Origin: Streptomyces californicus
Lineage (GTDB): Bacteria; Actinomycetota; Actinomycetes; Streptomycetales; Streptomycetaceae
Direction of reading: 5' to 3'
DNA length: 49,498 nt
Assembly (NCBI RefSeq): GCF_000717645.1
Contig: NZ_JNZZ01000037.1
Coordinates: 1-49,498 of the forward strand
Shown: piece by piece, positions 8,008 through 15,785 of the stretch
Position numbering within the stretch: the first letter of the stretch is position 1
Layout of the letters: every line of letters begins with the position of its first letter
The notes under the pieces: model-generated
Seen by the model: the letters and a program-made list of their open reading frames with translations, nothing else
Database searches by the model: none
Told to the model about the DNA's origin: nothing
Made by a program: the position numbers and the translations under genes

Positions 8008-8703
8008 TCAGCCTTTCGTCGGTAAGGAGCCCGCACCACGCGGGGCCGGGCGGTTCATGAGGGGCGAGGGGGTGCCGAGAGGACGAACCCCAGCTCTCCC
8101 GCCGCGTCCACGACGAGCGACATGAGCTGAGCGGTGGTGAGCGCCTCGCGCCGCTCTCCGTACGGGCCGAAGGCCAGGACGTACGCGGCCGGCTCCGCCC
8201 GGAGCAGCGGAACCCGGAGCCCCGGTGTGGTCCCCGTCGGCGATCGGTGCCTGCTGTCCGTCACGGGACTCCTTCATGGCGCGGGGGTCTCCGGCCGAGG
8301 CGTCGCCGCCCTGCGGCCGCGGCACGGAGAGCGTGAAGTGGATGGCCTTGCCGTGCGGCAGCTCCCGTACGCCCCAGTCGTCGGCCAGGGTCTCCACGAG
8401 GAACAACCCCCGGCCGGACGTGGCGTCGAGGCCCCCGTGGCGGACGACCGGGACGCCTTCGCCGTGGTCGATGACCGTCACGGTGACGGCTTGCGCCGAC
8501 CGTTGGCACCGCACACGGAGGAACGGGCTGCCGGTGGCGTGCAGGACGGCGTTGGTCACGAGTTCACTGACGAGGAGTTCGGCGGTGTCGGAGACCTCGT
8601 CATCGATCCGCCAGTCCCGCATCACCCCCCGCACGGATCTTCTAGCCGCCCGGACGGACTCCTCGGCCACGGGGAAGGTCAGGGTCGGTTCGTCGCCGGA
8701 CAT
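8008..8703 (-). CDS. ATP-binding protein, anti-sigma/HATPase_c_2 type (AbaA-OrfA-like)
   Basis: 231 residues from ATG 8703, with GAGGTGG about 6 bases upstream. Residues ~15-140 form a GHKL ATPase domain of the RsbW/SpoIIAB type: N-box ELLVSELVTNAVLHA, G1 VTVIDHGEGVPVV, and G2 GRGLFLVETLADDWGV. Such proteins in Streptomyces are anti-sigma-like kinases or partners of Scr1/WhiJ regulators. The domain is complete by about residue 145. The remaining ~85 residues run through the 69-aa gene in another phase with poor codon bias. That tail is probably a lost-stop or frameshift read-through rather than a functional domain. It is divergent from the HTH/DUF397 pair, the standard whiJ/abaA-like layout. 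Confidence 0.85.
   Translation of the reverse strand: MSGDEPTLTFPVAEESVRAARRSVRGVMRDWRIDDEVSDTAELLVSELVTNAVLHATGSPFLRVRCQRSAQAVTVTVIDHGEGVPVVRHGGLDATSGRGLFLVETLADDWGVRELPHGKAIHFTLSVPRPQGGDASAGDPRAMKESRDGQQAPIADGDHTGAPGSAAPGGAGRVRPGLRPVRRAARGAHHRSAHVARRGRGGRAGVRPLGTPSPLMNRPAPRGAGSLPTKG
8055..8264 (-). CDS. Small protein (69 aa) overlapping the 3' part of the ATP-binding protein gene
   Basis: GTG 8264 is preceded by a perfect AAGGAG four bases upstream, and the 69 codons show strong G/C third-position bias. The sequence contains RAEPAAYVLAFGPYGERR and AQLMSLVVDAAGELGFVL, suggesting a compact alpha/beta fold; no known family is recognised. The whole gene lies inside the longer frame of the ATP-binding protein in another phase. 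Codon usage favours this frame as the genuine one over 8055-8264. It probably belongs to the same operon as the ATP-binding protein and the 70-aa gene. Confidence 0.65.
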   Translation of the reverse strand: MTDSRHRSPTGTTPGLRVPLLRAEPAAYVLAFGPYGERREALTTAQLMSLVVDAAGELGFVLSAPPRPS

Positions 8704-8837
8704 CGGTGTCCACCTCTCGGCATGCGGTGCGGGCAGGCGAATTCCCCGTCCGCACCACGAGCATTGCCACGCTTCGCCATCATGGAATGACGTTCCGTGA
8801 CCTACGCGGACACCGTAGCTCTGCATACTCCCGATCT

Positions 8838-8873
8838 GCAAGTACCCTTTCGCATGTATGCATATCTACTTGC
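8838..8873. promoter_or_regulatory. Inverted repeat GCAAGTA-N22-TACTTGC in AT-rich divergent promoter region
   Basis: The region between the ATP-binding gene (start 8703) and the HTH gene (start 8931) is unusually AT-rich for this genome. It holds the perfect 7-bp inverted repeat GCAAGTA (8838-8844) and TACTTGC (8867-8873). Between the arms lies a GCAT-GT-ATGC element at 8852-8861. This is a likely operator for the Scr1-type HTH protein and a divergent promoter, by position and symmetry only. Confidence 0.5.
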
Positions 8874-8930
8874 TGGCGCTCGCGCCGGACCAGCGGGCAG
8901 ACTGAGCGGCGACACCACACGAGGAGCACG

Positions 8931-9800
8931 ATGGGCCAGACGATCAGGAGCCGCCGACTGGGTTCGGACCTGCGGCAACTGCGCCGCCGGGCCAATCTGA
9001 CGGCCGAGGCCGTCGGCGCCGAACTCGGCTTCTCCCAGTCCAAGATGAGCCGCATAGAGAGCGGCGACGTGCGTGTCTCCCGTACGGATCTGAAGGCCCT
9101 GCTCGCCCTCTACGAGGTCACCGACGAGAAGCAGGTCACCGCCTTCCTGGAGGCGGCGAAGGACGCCAAGTCCCGTGGCTGGTGGATCGCTTACGAGGAC
9201 GCGCTGCCGCGCGAGTACCGCGACTTCATCGCGCTGGAGGGCTCGGCGGCCGGCATCCGGACGTTCGAGGGCATGATCGTGCCGGGTCTGATGCAGACAC
9301 CGGACTACACCCGCCACATCATCACGGCAGGCCCGGCGGTGCTCCCGCCCGGCCATGCGGACTCGCTCATCAAGGTGCGGATGGAGCGCCAGTCGATCCT
9401 GGACGGCGAACAGCCGCCGAAGATCTGGGCGATCGTGACCGAGGGCGCACTGCGCCAAGTGGTCGGCGGCTACACGGCGATGCTGGACCAGCTCCACCAC
9501 CTGACCCGCCTCACGGAGCGGAGCAACATCACGTTGCAGGTGCTCCCGTTCGAGGCGGGCGCGCACGCGGGCGTCCAGAGCCCGTTCGTGCTCTTCGACT
9601 TTCCGGCGGACCCCAGCATCGCCTGCGTGGCCAACCTGACCGGGACGCTGTTCATGGACCAGTCCGGACAGCTCGACGCGTTCTCCGACGCGTTCGACAA
9701 CCTCCGGGCCAGCGCGCTGAGCCCGGCCGATTCACTGACGCGCATCACCGAGATCATGAAACTGATGCGCGAAGAACGAGACAAGAGGAAGCCATCATGA
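8931..9800 (+). CDS. Scr1/WhiJ-family helix-turn-helix regulator (XRE HTH + DUF5753)
   Basis: 289 residues, ATG 8931 with GAGGAG five bases upstream. Residues ~10-65 are an XRE-type HTH (LGSDLRQLRRRANLTAEAVG, then LGFSQSKMSRIESGDVRVS). Residues ~95-280 are the DUF5753 domain (YRDFIALEGSAAGIRTFEGM, VPGLMQTPDYTRHI, ITLQVLPFEAGAHAG). These regulators are greatly expanded in Streptomyces. WhiJ is the best-known member and represses aerial development unless antagonised by a DUF397 partner. Here the DUF397 gene overlaps by 4 bp (ATGA), supporting co-translation of a regulator-antagonist pair. Confidence 0.95.
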   Translation: MGQTIRSRRLGSDLRQLRRRANLTAEAVGAELGFSQSKMSRIESGDVRVSRTDLKALLALYEVTDEKQVTAFLEAAKDAKSRGWWIAYEDALPREYRDFIALEGSAAGIRTFEGMIVPGLMQTPDYTRHIITAGPAVLPPGHADSLIKVRMERQSILDGEQPPKIWAIVTEGALRQVVGGYTAMLDQLHHLTRLTERSNITLQVLPFEAGAHAGVQSPFVLFDFPADPSIACVANLTGTLFMDQSGQLDAFSDAFDNLRASALSPADSLTRITEIMKLMREERDKRKPS

Positions 9801-10006
9801 CCAGCGCCACCCCCACCGTCGTCGGCCCGTTCGTCAAGGCCACCGCAAGCGGCCAGCAGGACAACTGCGTGGAGGTGGCCCCCCTGTCCGACGGCGGCCG
9901 GGCGGTCCGCGACAGCAAGAACCAGCACGGCCCCCGCCTCCACTTCGGCCCCGCCCAGTGGACCGCCTTCACCGACAGCATGAAGGGCCGGGCGCACCAG
10001 GGCTGA
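9797..10006 (+). CDS. DUF397 small protein, partner of the HTH regulator
   Basis: 69 residues. The family core is visible: the FVKATASG segment, NCVEVA, the AVRDSKNQHGP motif (family consensus VRDSK) and a C-terminal FGPAQWTAFTDSMK helix. The family includes BldB/AbaA-OrfD-like and WhiJ-associated proteins that bind and modulate the HTH partner. The start ATG 9797 overlaps the TGA of the regulator. A strong terminator follows within 20 bp, so the operon ends here. Confidence 0.95.
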   Translation: MTSATPTVVGPFVKATASGQQDNCVEVAPLSDGGRAVRDSKNQHGPRLHFGPAQWTAFTDSMKGRAHQG

Positions 10007-10024
10007 CGCAGCGCCGCCGCAGAC

Positions 10025-10067
10025 GAGGCCGGGCCGTACGGAGCACAGTTCCGTACGGCCCGGCCTC
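10025..10067 (+). terminator. Terminator hairpin after the HTH-DUF397 operon
   Basis: A perfect 18-bp stem (10025-10042 with 10050-10067) encloses a 7-base loop, starting 19 bp after the DUF397 stop. There is no long T-tract, which is common for Streptomyces terminators. Confidence 0.8.
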
Positions 10068-10095
10068 TGTCACAGGCCGCTCGTAGGGTGGCCCG

Positions 10096-10971
10096 ATGGC
10101 CGCCGCGAAGAGAAGCCCGAAGAGCCCGTTGGACGTCGACCCCGGTGCGGTGTTCGCCTTCCGCACGTCGCCGCTCCACCCCGACTCCCCGCCCGAGACC
10201 GGCCGCTTCGGCGCGTTCACCGTGGTCGCGCGTGCCCCGGAGCTGATCGTGGTGGCCGTCCTCGACGGGGTGTGGAACCGGATGCCCGCACTGGAGGACG
10301 TACGGGACCACGGGGTGCTGCGGCGCCGGCGGTTCGCGCACACGGGGCGGCCCGCGGTGTTCGCGTGCGGGGCGGACGACACCACCGGGCCGGCGGATCT
10401 GACCGCGCTGGGCACGGTCCCGCTCACCGCCGAGCAGACGGAACTGGCCGGCCCCTACCTCTCCCCCAGGGGCGTCGGCACCTCGTTCTCCACCCTCGCT
10501 CTGGCCGACAGCGACGTCGAGGGCGAGTGGCGCTGGACGCACGACCGCGACGCGCTGCTGCGGGAGCGGGAGGCGGTCGAGGAGCGCCGTCGTCGCGCGG
10601 CGGAGGCGGAGAAGGAGCGGTACGCGGAGCGGCTGGCGGGGCTCACCTGGGACCAGTTGCTGGCGGAGACCCCGTTCGAGCGGTGGACGCCGTCACCGCC
10701 GTTCCCTCCGGCCGCGTTCCGGCGGGCAGCGGTCCGGCGGGTGCACAAGGCGTGCCGGGAGCTGCGGGCCCTGGGTCCGAAGCCCCGGAAGCCCTCCGCG
10801 CGGAAGGCGCTGAAGGCGCTGGTGCAGTGGTTCAACGCCGCCGACCAGGCCGCGGGCTGGGTGATCGAGACGGAGGAGCGTGAGGACGTCTGCCGCGTCC
10901 TCGAAGAGCTGGCGCACGTCGCCGGACACCCGTCGCTCGTTCTCGAGGCCGATGACTGGCGCGAGTGGTGA
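10096..10971 (+). CDS. Hypothetical protein with a central charged helix
   Basis: 291 residues, ATG 10096 with AGGGTGG a few bases upstream. The N-terminal ~130 residues look like a beta-rich domain (FGAFTVVARAPELIVVAVLD). A strongly charged segment (~150-178, rich in REREAVEERRRRAAEAEKER) predicts a long helix or coiled coil. The C-terminal part contains LVQWFNAADQAAGWVIETEE and ends LEADDWREW. I recognise no family and no catalytic motif; it is cytoplasmic by composition. It is flanked by terminators on both sides, so it is probably monocistronic. Confidence 0.8.
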   Translation: MAAAKRSPKSPLDVDPGAVFAFRTSPLHPDSPPETGRFGAFTVVARAPELIVVAVLDGVWNRMPALEDVRDHGVLRRRRFAHTGRPAVFACGADDTTGPADLTALGTVPLTAEQTELAGPYLSPRGVGTSFSTLALADSDVEGEWRWTHDRDALLREREAVEERRRRAAEAEKERYAERLAGLTWDQLLAETPFERWTPSPPFPPAAFRRAAVRRVHKACRELRALGPKPRKPSARKALKALVQWFNAADQAAGWVIETEEREDVCRVLEELAHVAGHPSLVLEADDWREW

Positions 10972-11045
10972 ACCCCGCGAACCGACGTGCGGGATAAGTG
11001 GGCGCGGGAAACGGGCGGGCGACGCGGGTGTGCGACGCGGGCGCG

Positions 11046-11086
11046 AAAAAGCCGTTGCCCCGCGAGCGAACTCGCGGGGCAACGGC
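11046..11086 (-). terminator. Intrinsic terminator of tmRNA
   Basis: On the minus strand, a perfect 16-bp stem (11086-11071 with 11066-11051) and a 4-base loop are followed by five T residues (11050-11046). It lies 15 bp beyond the mature tmRNA 3' end. This is the clearest rho-independent terminator in the window. Confidence 0.93.
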
Positions 11087-11100
11087 CTACATGGGAATTG

Positions 11101-11484
11101 TGGAGATGGCGGGAATCGAACCCGCGTCCAACGGTGCGGAACCAGGGCTTCTCCGAGTGCAGTTCGCTACGCATTTCTCGGCCCCGGAGGTCACGCGAAC
11201 AAGCCTCCGACAGGCCCAGCCACTGTTTGATTTCCTTCTCGGCCCCGTGGCCGGGCCGAGAAGTTTAGATCCCTAGTTGATGCCAGGATCCGGGTCGGGA
11301 TCACCCCCGGGCTGACACTCCGCAGAGTCTTCGCTAGCTGCTAATTAGGCAGCGAGGGCGAAGGCGGAGGAATCGCGCTTGGAATTGGCGATTATTGTTT
11401 GCGACATATGGTTTACGAGATCATTGCCGCTTCCTCGACTCGCTTCCCCTGCTTCGACATCCGCTGTCGAAACCGATCATCCCC
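11101..11484 (-). ncRNA. ssrA: Transfer-messenger RNA (tmRNA)
   Basis: The 5' end GGGGATGATCGGTTTCGACA (minus, from 11484) and the 3' end CGATTCCCGCCATCTCCA (to 11101) form the tRNA-like acceptor (GGGGAUG with CAUCUCC, one G-U). The T-loop GGTTCGATTCC is present. CCA is not encoded. The tag frame spans 11389-11345 and encodes ANSKRDSSAFALAA followed by TAA, ending in the ALAA degron recognised by ClpXP-type proteases. Together with SmpB it rescues stalled ribosomes. The tag resembles the S. coelicolor tag I remember (ANTKRDSSQQAFALAA) but lacks the QQ. Ends are inferred from base pairing. Confidence 0.96.
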
Positions 11485-11496
11485 ATGTTGATTTTT

Positions 11497-11522
11497 CAAA
11501 ACGCGCACCTTCGCTGAGGTGC
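11497..11522 (-). terminator. Probable terminator hairpin downstream of smpB
   Basis: On the minus strand, GCACCT (11522-11517) and AGGTGC (11510-11505) pair around a 6-base loop, followed by GCG and a run of four T. It sits 100 bp after the smpB stop and about 20 bp upstream of the tmRNA 5' end. The tmRNA promoter must lie in or near this segment; no clear -10/-35 pair is seen. Confidence 0.5.
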
Positions 11523-11625
11523 ACGGCCCATCGTACGTGACCAACGCGGGACGGTGCCACCGTATTCCCGCGCCCCGCTCACGCGAGCCGGGCCGCCGCC
11601 CGGCCGACGGTCCCGCCGGGCCCGG

Positions 11626-12114
11626 TCAGGCGCTGCGCTGGCGGCGACGGGCGGCCGCGATGGCGCGGTTCGTCTCGCGCGTGTCCTGCTTCTCGCGGAG
11701 CGTCTGCCGCTTGTCGTACTCCTTCTTGCCCTTCGCGAGCGCGATCTCGACCTTCACCCGGCCGTCCTTGAAGTACAGGGCGAGCGGCACGATGGTGTGG
11801 CCGGTCTCCGAGGACTTGGACTCCAGCTTGTCGATCTCGGCCCGGTGCAGCAGCAGCTTGCGCTTCCGCTTGGCCGCGTGGTTGGTCCAGGTGCCCTGGA
11901 CGTACTCCGGCACGTGGATGTTGTGGAGCCACGCCTCGTGGTCGTCGATCTGGACGAACCCGTCGACCAGCGAGGCCCGCCCCATGCGCAGGGACTTGAC
12001 CTCCGTACCCATGAGGACGAGACCGCACTCGTAGGTGTCGAGGATCGTGTAGTCGTGCCGCGCCTTCTTGTTCTGCGCGATCATCTTGCGCCCGGTGTCT
12101 TTTTCCTTCGCCAT
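11626..12114 (-). CDS. smpB: SsrA-binding protein SmpB
   Basis: 162 residues. It has the conserved core [44 protein letters not shown], and the basic C-terminal tail [14 protein letters not shown] with RAIAAARRR, which enters the mRNA channel in the ribosome. It binds tmRNA and delivers it to stalled ribosomes with EF-Tu. It is on the same strand directly upstream of ssrA, a common actinomycete arrangement. The S41 protease gene stops 18 bp upstream, so the two may be co-transcribed. Confidence 0.98.
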   Translation of the reverse strand: MAKEKDTGRKMIAQNKKARHDYTILDTYECGLVLMGTEVKSLRMGRASLVDGFVQIDDHEAWLHNIHVPEYVQGTWTNHAAKRKRKLLLHRAEIDKLESKSSETGHTIVPLALYFKDGRVKVEIALAKGKKEYDKRQTLREKQDTRETNRAIAAARRRQRSA

Positions 12115-12132
12115 AGTGCGGTCATTTTCGCA

Positions 12133-13323
12133 CTACGACCCACCCCCGAGGCCACTCAATACCGTCTCGGCCCGCTTCTCGGCCCCCTCGCGCACCAGGA
12201 GGTCGGGGGTGATGCCCCTGCCGTCGACGGTGCGGCCGGCCGGGGTGCGGTAGTGGCCGACGGTCAGCTCGGCCACCGAACCGCCGGGCAGCTCGCTCGG
12301 CATCTGCACGGAGCCCTTGCCGAAGGTGGGAGAGCCGACGGTGACCGCGCGGCCCCGGTCCTGGAGCGCCCCGGTCAGCAGCTCGGCGGCGCTCATCGTG
12401 CCGCCGTCCACCAGCACGACGACCGGCCGGTCCGTGTCCCCGCCCTGGTCCGCGTAGAGCGCCTGCTCCTCGCCGCGTACGTCGTACGTGGCGACCAGCC
12501 CGCCGTCCAGGAAGGCGGAGGCGGCGACGACGGCCTCGGTGACGAGTCCGCCGGAGTTGGCGCGCAGGTCCAGGAGTATCCCGGCGTCGCCGGGGGCCTC
12601 CCGTACCGCGTCCCGGACCTCGGCCCCCGCACCCTTGGTGAAGGCGGCGACCTTGATCAGCACCGCCGGGGATGCGCCCTCCCCCAGCCGCCGCACGGTG
12701 ACCGCCTCGGTGGTCAGCCGGGCCCGCTCAAGGGTCTTCGTCCAGCTCCGGCCCTCGCGGACCAGCCCCAGCTCCACCCTGCTGCCCTCGGAGGCCCCCG
12801 TACCGTCCCCGCGCAGTGACGCGACGACCTCCGCGACGGGGCGCTTGCCGATCGCCCGGCCGTCCAGGGTGCGCAGCAGATCGCCGGTGCGGATGCCGGC
12901 GCGGTCGGCGGGGCTGCCGGGCTGGACGCGGGAGACGGTGACGTCGCCGTGGGCGGTGCGCCGGGCGGAGAGTCCGACCCCGGTGTACGAGCCGTCGAGG
13001 GCCTTCTCGAACTCCTCGTACTCCCGCTGGTCGTACACCGCGCCCCAGCGGTCGCCGCTGCGGCTGACGACCTCCTCGGCGGCGTCCTTCACGGACGTGC
13101 CGTCCGCCTCCGCCTTCTCGGCGGCGTCCTCGATCTCCTCGCGGTCGACCGGGGCGACGGTGGAGGAGATCGCGCGGGTCTGCGGCCGGGGCTCGGCGGG
13201 CGCGGGATCCTGGGGCAGCGAACCCGTCGCGGCGGCGGTGGCGAGCGCGCACCCGAAGACCAATGTCAGGGTCGCCCCGCGGCGCAGACCGCGGGGCCCG
13301 AAACGTTGAGCGAAGCCCGACAT
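12133..13323 (-). CDS. S41 family C-terminal processing peptidase (CtpA-like) with PDZ domain
   Basis: 396 residues from ATG 13323. An N-terminal signal or anchor (GLRRGATLTLVFGCALATAA) is followed by a Pro-rich spacer. A PDZ domain covers ~120-200 (YTGVGLSARR, VQPGSPADRAGIRTGDLL). The tail-specific protease domain holds LDLRANSGGLV, the catalytic serine in DGGTMSAAELLTGAL and the lysine in PTFGKGSVQ. It would degrade or process exported proteins from their C-termini on the outer side of the membrane. A GTG at 13368 is in frame but lies inside the ftsX terminator stem, so I prefer 13323. It lies between ftsX and smpB, with ftsX isolated by the terminator. From memory this matches the S. coelicolor order. 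Confidence 0.93.
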   Translation of the reverse strand: MSGFAQRFGPRGLRRGATLTLVFGCALATAAATGSLPQDPAPAEPRPQTRAISSTVAPVDREEIEDAAEKAEADGTSVKDAAEEVVSRSGDRWGAVYDQREYEEFEKALDGSYTGVGLSARRTAHGDVTVSRVQPGSPADRAGIRTGDLLRTLDGRAIGKRPVAEVVASLRGDGTGASEGSRVELGLVREGRSWTKTLERARLTTEAVTVRRLGEGASPAVLIKVAAFTKGAGAEVRDAVREAPGDAGILLDLRANSGGLVTEAVVAASAFLDGGLVATYDVRGEEQALYADQGGDTDRPVVVLVDGGTMSAAELLTGALQDRGRAVTVGSPTFGKGSVQMPSELPGGSVAELTVGHYRTPAGRTVDGRGITPDLLVREGAEKRAETVLSGLGGGS

Positions 13324-13343
13324 GGCGTCGAGTCTAGGACAAA

Positions 13344-13385
13344 CCCCTTGGGGCGCACGGGAGATCACCCGTGCGCCCCAAGGGG
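13344..13385 (-). terminator. Strong terminator after ftsEX
   Basis: A perfect 18-bp inverted repeat (13344-13361 with 13368-13385) and a 6-base loop start 6 bp after the ftsX stop. On the minus strand only TTT follows. The length and perfection of the stem make it a convincing transcription stop. Confidence 0.85.
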
Positions 13386-13391
13386 CTTATG

Positions 13392-14309
13392 TCACACCTT
13401 CAGGTACTTGCGCAGCGCGAAGAGAGCGGCGACGGCGGGCATCAGCAGCCCGATCGCGAGCACCAGCGGAAGCTTGGTGAGGACCGCGTCCCAGCCGATG
13501 AAGTTGATCACGAGCAGCTTGTCCTGGAGCGCGAGGCCGCCGTCGATGAGGAAGTACCGGCCGCCGAGCAGCATCCCGCAGGCCAGCACGCCACCGATCA
13601 GGCCGGCGACGGCCGCCTCCATGATGAAGGGGGCCTGGATGTAGAAGCCGGAGGCTCCCACCAGGCGCATGATGCCCGTCTCACGTCTCCGGCTGAACGC
13701 GGAGACGCGCACGGTGTTGACGATCAGGATCAGCGCGATGACGAGCATGAGGATCATGACGTAGATCGCCACGAGGTTCATGCCGTTCATCAGCTCGAAG
13801 AGCTGGTCCAAGATGGAGCGCTGGTCCTGGACGGACTGCACCCCGTCCCGCCCGGCGAACGCCGTCGCGACCACCTTGTACTTCTGCGGGTCGTCGAGCT
13901 TGACGCGGTACGACTCCTGCATCTGGTCGGGCGTGATGTTGCCCGCCATCGGGGAGTCGCCGAACTGCTCCTGGTAGTGCTTGTACGCCTCGTCGGCCGT
14001 CTCGAAGTGGACCGTCTCCACGGCCTCCATCTTCTCCAGATCGGTCTTGATCTGGTCCTTCTGCTCCTTGGTGACGGCCCCCTTGGCGCACTCGGGCGCG
14101 TCCTTGGCGTCGTTCTTGTTGCAGAGGAAGATGGAGACGTTGACCTTGTCGTACCAGTAGTCCTTCATCGTGCTGACCTGCTCGCGCATCAGCAGCGCGC
14201 CGCCGAACAGGGCGAGCGAGAGGGCGACGGAGACCACGACCGCGAAGGTCATCGTGAGGTTGCGGCGGAGACCGACGCCGATCTCCGACAGGACGAACTG
14301 GGCGCGCAT
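13392..14309 (-). CDS. ftsX: Cell division protein FtsX, permease-like subunit
   Basis: 305 residues. TM1 (~20-42) follows the cytoplasmic head MRAQFVLSEIGVGLRRNLTM. A large extracytoplasmic domain (~45-170) contains two cysteines (FLCNKN and PECAKG) that could form a disulfide. Three C-terminal helices include LVAIYVMILMLVIALILIVNTVR and the coupling segment RRRETGIMRLVGAS. With FtsE it forms an ABC-type complex that activates peptidoglycan hydrolases (RipC-type NlpC/P60 partners in actinobacteria) at sites of division or sporulation. The start has AAAGGA six bases upstream. It is separated from ftsE by 61 bp that contain a perfect palindrome. Confidence 0.98.
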   Translation of the reverse strand: MRAQFVLSEIGVGLRRNLTMTFAVVVSVALSLALFGGALLMREQVSTMKDYWYDKVNVSIFLCNKNDAKDAPECAKGAVTKEQKDQIKTDLEKMEAVETVHFETADEAYKHYQEQFGDSPMAGNITPDQMQESYRVKLDDPQKYKVVATAFAGRDGVQSVQDQRSILDQLFELMNGMNLVAIYVMILMLVIALILIVNTVRVSAFSRRRETGIMRLVGASGFYIQAPFIMEAAVAGLIGGVLACGMLLGGRYFLIDGGLALQDKLLVINFIGWDAVLTKLPLVLAIGLLMPAVAALFALRKYLKV

Positions 14310-14347
14310 GGCGTCCTTTCAGTGCAGTGCTCGATGCTCGAAATGCG

Positions 14348-14369
14348 CGAGGGGCCCCGGGGCCCCTCG
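14348..14369. repeat. 22-bp perfect palindrome between ftsE and ftsX
   Basis: CGAGGGGCCCC followed directly by its reverse complement forms an 11-bp stem with no loop bases, two bases after the ftsE stop. There is no T-tract on either side. In RNA it would form a very stable GC hairpin in the ftsE-ftsX mRNA, possibly a stabiliser, processing site or partial attenuator; the role is inference. Confidence 0.75.
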
Positions 14370-14370
14370 G

Positions 14371-15060
14371 TCAGTGCTGGTAGCCGTAGACGCCGCGTGC
14401 CTGGTCGCGTACGAGACGGCCCTGTTCGAGCTCGATGACGCGCTTGCGCATCTGGTCGACGATGTTCTGGTCGTGGGTCGCCATGATCACGGTGGTGCCG
14501 GTCCGGTTGATCCGGTCCAGCAGCTTCATGATGCCGACGGAGGTCTGCGGGTCGAGGTTGCCGGTCGGCTCGTCCGCGATCAGCAGCATGGGGCGGTTGA
14601 CGAAGGCCCGCGCGATGGCGACGCGTTGCTGCTCACCACCGGAGAGCTCGCCGGGCATCCGCTCCTCCTTGCCGCCCAGGCCGACGAGGTCGAGGACCTG
14701 CGGCACGGCCTTGCGGATCTCGCCGCGCGGCTTGCCGATGACCTCCTGCGCGAAGGCCACGTTCTCCGCGACCGTCTTGTTGGGCAGCAGCCGGAAGTCC
14801 TGGAAGACCGTGCCGAGCTGGCGGCGCATCTGCGGCACCTTCCAGTTGGACAGCCGGGCGAGGTCCTTGCCGAGCACGTGGACCATGCCCGTGCTGGCGC
14901 GCTCCTCGCGCAGGATCAGCCGCATGAAGGTCGACTTGCCGGAGCCGGAGGAGCCCACGAGGAAGACGAACTCACCCTTCTCGATGTCCAGCGAGACATC
15001 GCGCAGAGCCGGTCGGGTCTGCTTCGGGTAGGTCTTGGAGACGTTGTCGAATCGGATCAC
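14371..15060 (-). CDS. ftsE: Cell division ATP-binding protein FtsE
   Basis: 229 residues from GTG 15060 ([20 protein letters not shown]), the usual FtsE length. Walker A is GSSGSGKST near residue 37. The Q-loop segment is [16 protein letters not shown]. The ABC signature is LSGGEQQR and Walker B is [12 protein letters not shown], followed by ATHD (H-loop). It powers FtsX to control wall hydrolysis during division. No strong ribosome binding site precedes the GTG. The frame is open upstream through a low-coding region, which I reject. Confidence 0.98.
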   Translation of the reverse strand: MIRFDNVSKTYPKQTRPALRDVSLDIEKGEFVFLVGSSGSGKSTFMRLILREERASTGMVHVLGKDLARLSNWKVPQMRRQLGTVFQDFRLLPNKTVAENVAFAQEVIGKPRGEIRKAVPQVLDLVGLGGKEERMPGELSGGEQQRVAIARAFVNRPMLLIADEPTGNLDPQTSVGIMKLLDRINRTGTTVIMATHDQNIVDQMRKRVIELEQGRLVRDQARGVYGYQH

Positions 15061-15318
15061 GAATGCACCACGGTCGGCCGGGAGTAGGTGAGCGTGACCA
15101 TACGCGAACCGGGCTCGCACGTGCAGGCGGCGTCCGGCAATGGGCGATATATGGCGGATACGCCCCCGGAACGAAACGGGTCGTGCCGGACCTTGTCCGG
15201 CGGGCCGCGCCGAAATCGCCGCGAGCTGGCACAGTGGTGGGGGGAACGGTTGCGTTTCCGTGAGCGTTGTGCGGGGAGAGACCGGGACCGGATCCACCGC
15301 GCGGGAGGAGGAGTGCGC

Positions 15319-15519
15319 ATGACCTATGACCGACTGGTGTGCGCGAACTGCGCGTCCCCCGTCAGCGAGGGCCGCTGCCGCGTCTGCCGCGCCGTCCGGC
15401 AGCAGATGCTGGAGGAGCAGGGCCAGGGCCCGCTGGCCGGGATGAGCCCGGCGACGCTGATCGCCCTGATGGTGGTGCTGCTGACGGCGCTCGCGCTGCT
15501 GGCCCACCAGGCCGGCTGA
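15319..15519 (+). CDS. Small zinc-ribbon single-pass membrane protein (66 aa)
   Basis: ATG 15319, with GGGAGGAGGAG just upstream. The protein begins [20 protein letters not shown] and continues RVCRAVRQQ, so two C-x2-C pairs could bind one zinc ion. The C-terminal half, [19 protein letters not shown], is one membrane helix. A cytoplasmic zinc ribbon tethered to the membrane is the simplest reading. It is divergent from ftsE; the function is unknown. GTG 15313 is an alternative start two codons earlier. Confidence 0.8.
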   Translation: MTYDRLVCANCASPVSEGRCRVCRAVRQQMLEEQGQGPLAGMSPATLIALMVVLLTALALLAHQAG

Positions 15520-15640
15520 CCCGGGGCCCTTAGCCCCGTCACTCCGCCGGGGTCGAGCGACTCGTCCGTGTGCGGCGCCCCGGGCGCTTGACGTCCGCGT
15601 GTACGGACCGTCCGCCGTACGGATTCCGTGGCGGCTCCGC

Positions 15641-15688
15641 GTACGGCCTTCTGAGCGGCCCGGCGTACGGCCTTCTGAGCGGCCCCGA
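15641..15688. repeat. 24-bp tandem repeat, two copies, in gap 15520-15828
   Basis: GTACGGCCTTCTGAGCGGCC recurs at 15641 and 15665 (24-bp period), each followed by four variable bases. The 309-bp gap between the zinc-ribbon gene and the LAETG gene holds no gene. Besides these repeats it has an imperfect hairpin at 15699-15709/15722-15732 and the better one at 15786-15817. Confidence 0.75.
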
Positions 15689-15785
15689 GTACACCGAAGG
15701 GCCCGGGAGGCTTCGCGCCCTCTCCCAGGCCCCTCTTCATGCTGTGCCGTGCTGTGTACGGGCCTCTGAGGTACCCGCTACCGGC

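Noticed and set aside
5117..8125. A 1002-residue plus-strand frame over the lysR/MFS area
   Set aside because: It is a by-product of high GC. It covers lysR on the opposite strand and the MFS gene in another phase, and its composition (Arg/Gly/Pro) is not protein-like.
13324..13368. An earlier GTG start for the S41 protease at 13368
   Set aside because: It lies within the perfect 18-bp terminator stem of ftsX and would add residues before a normal signal peptide.
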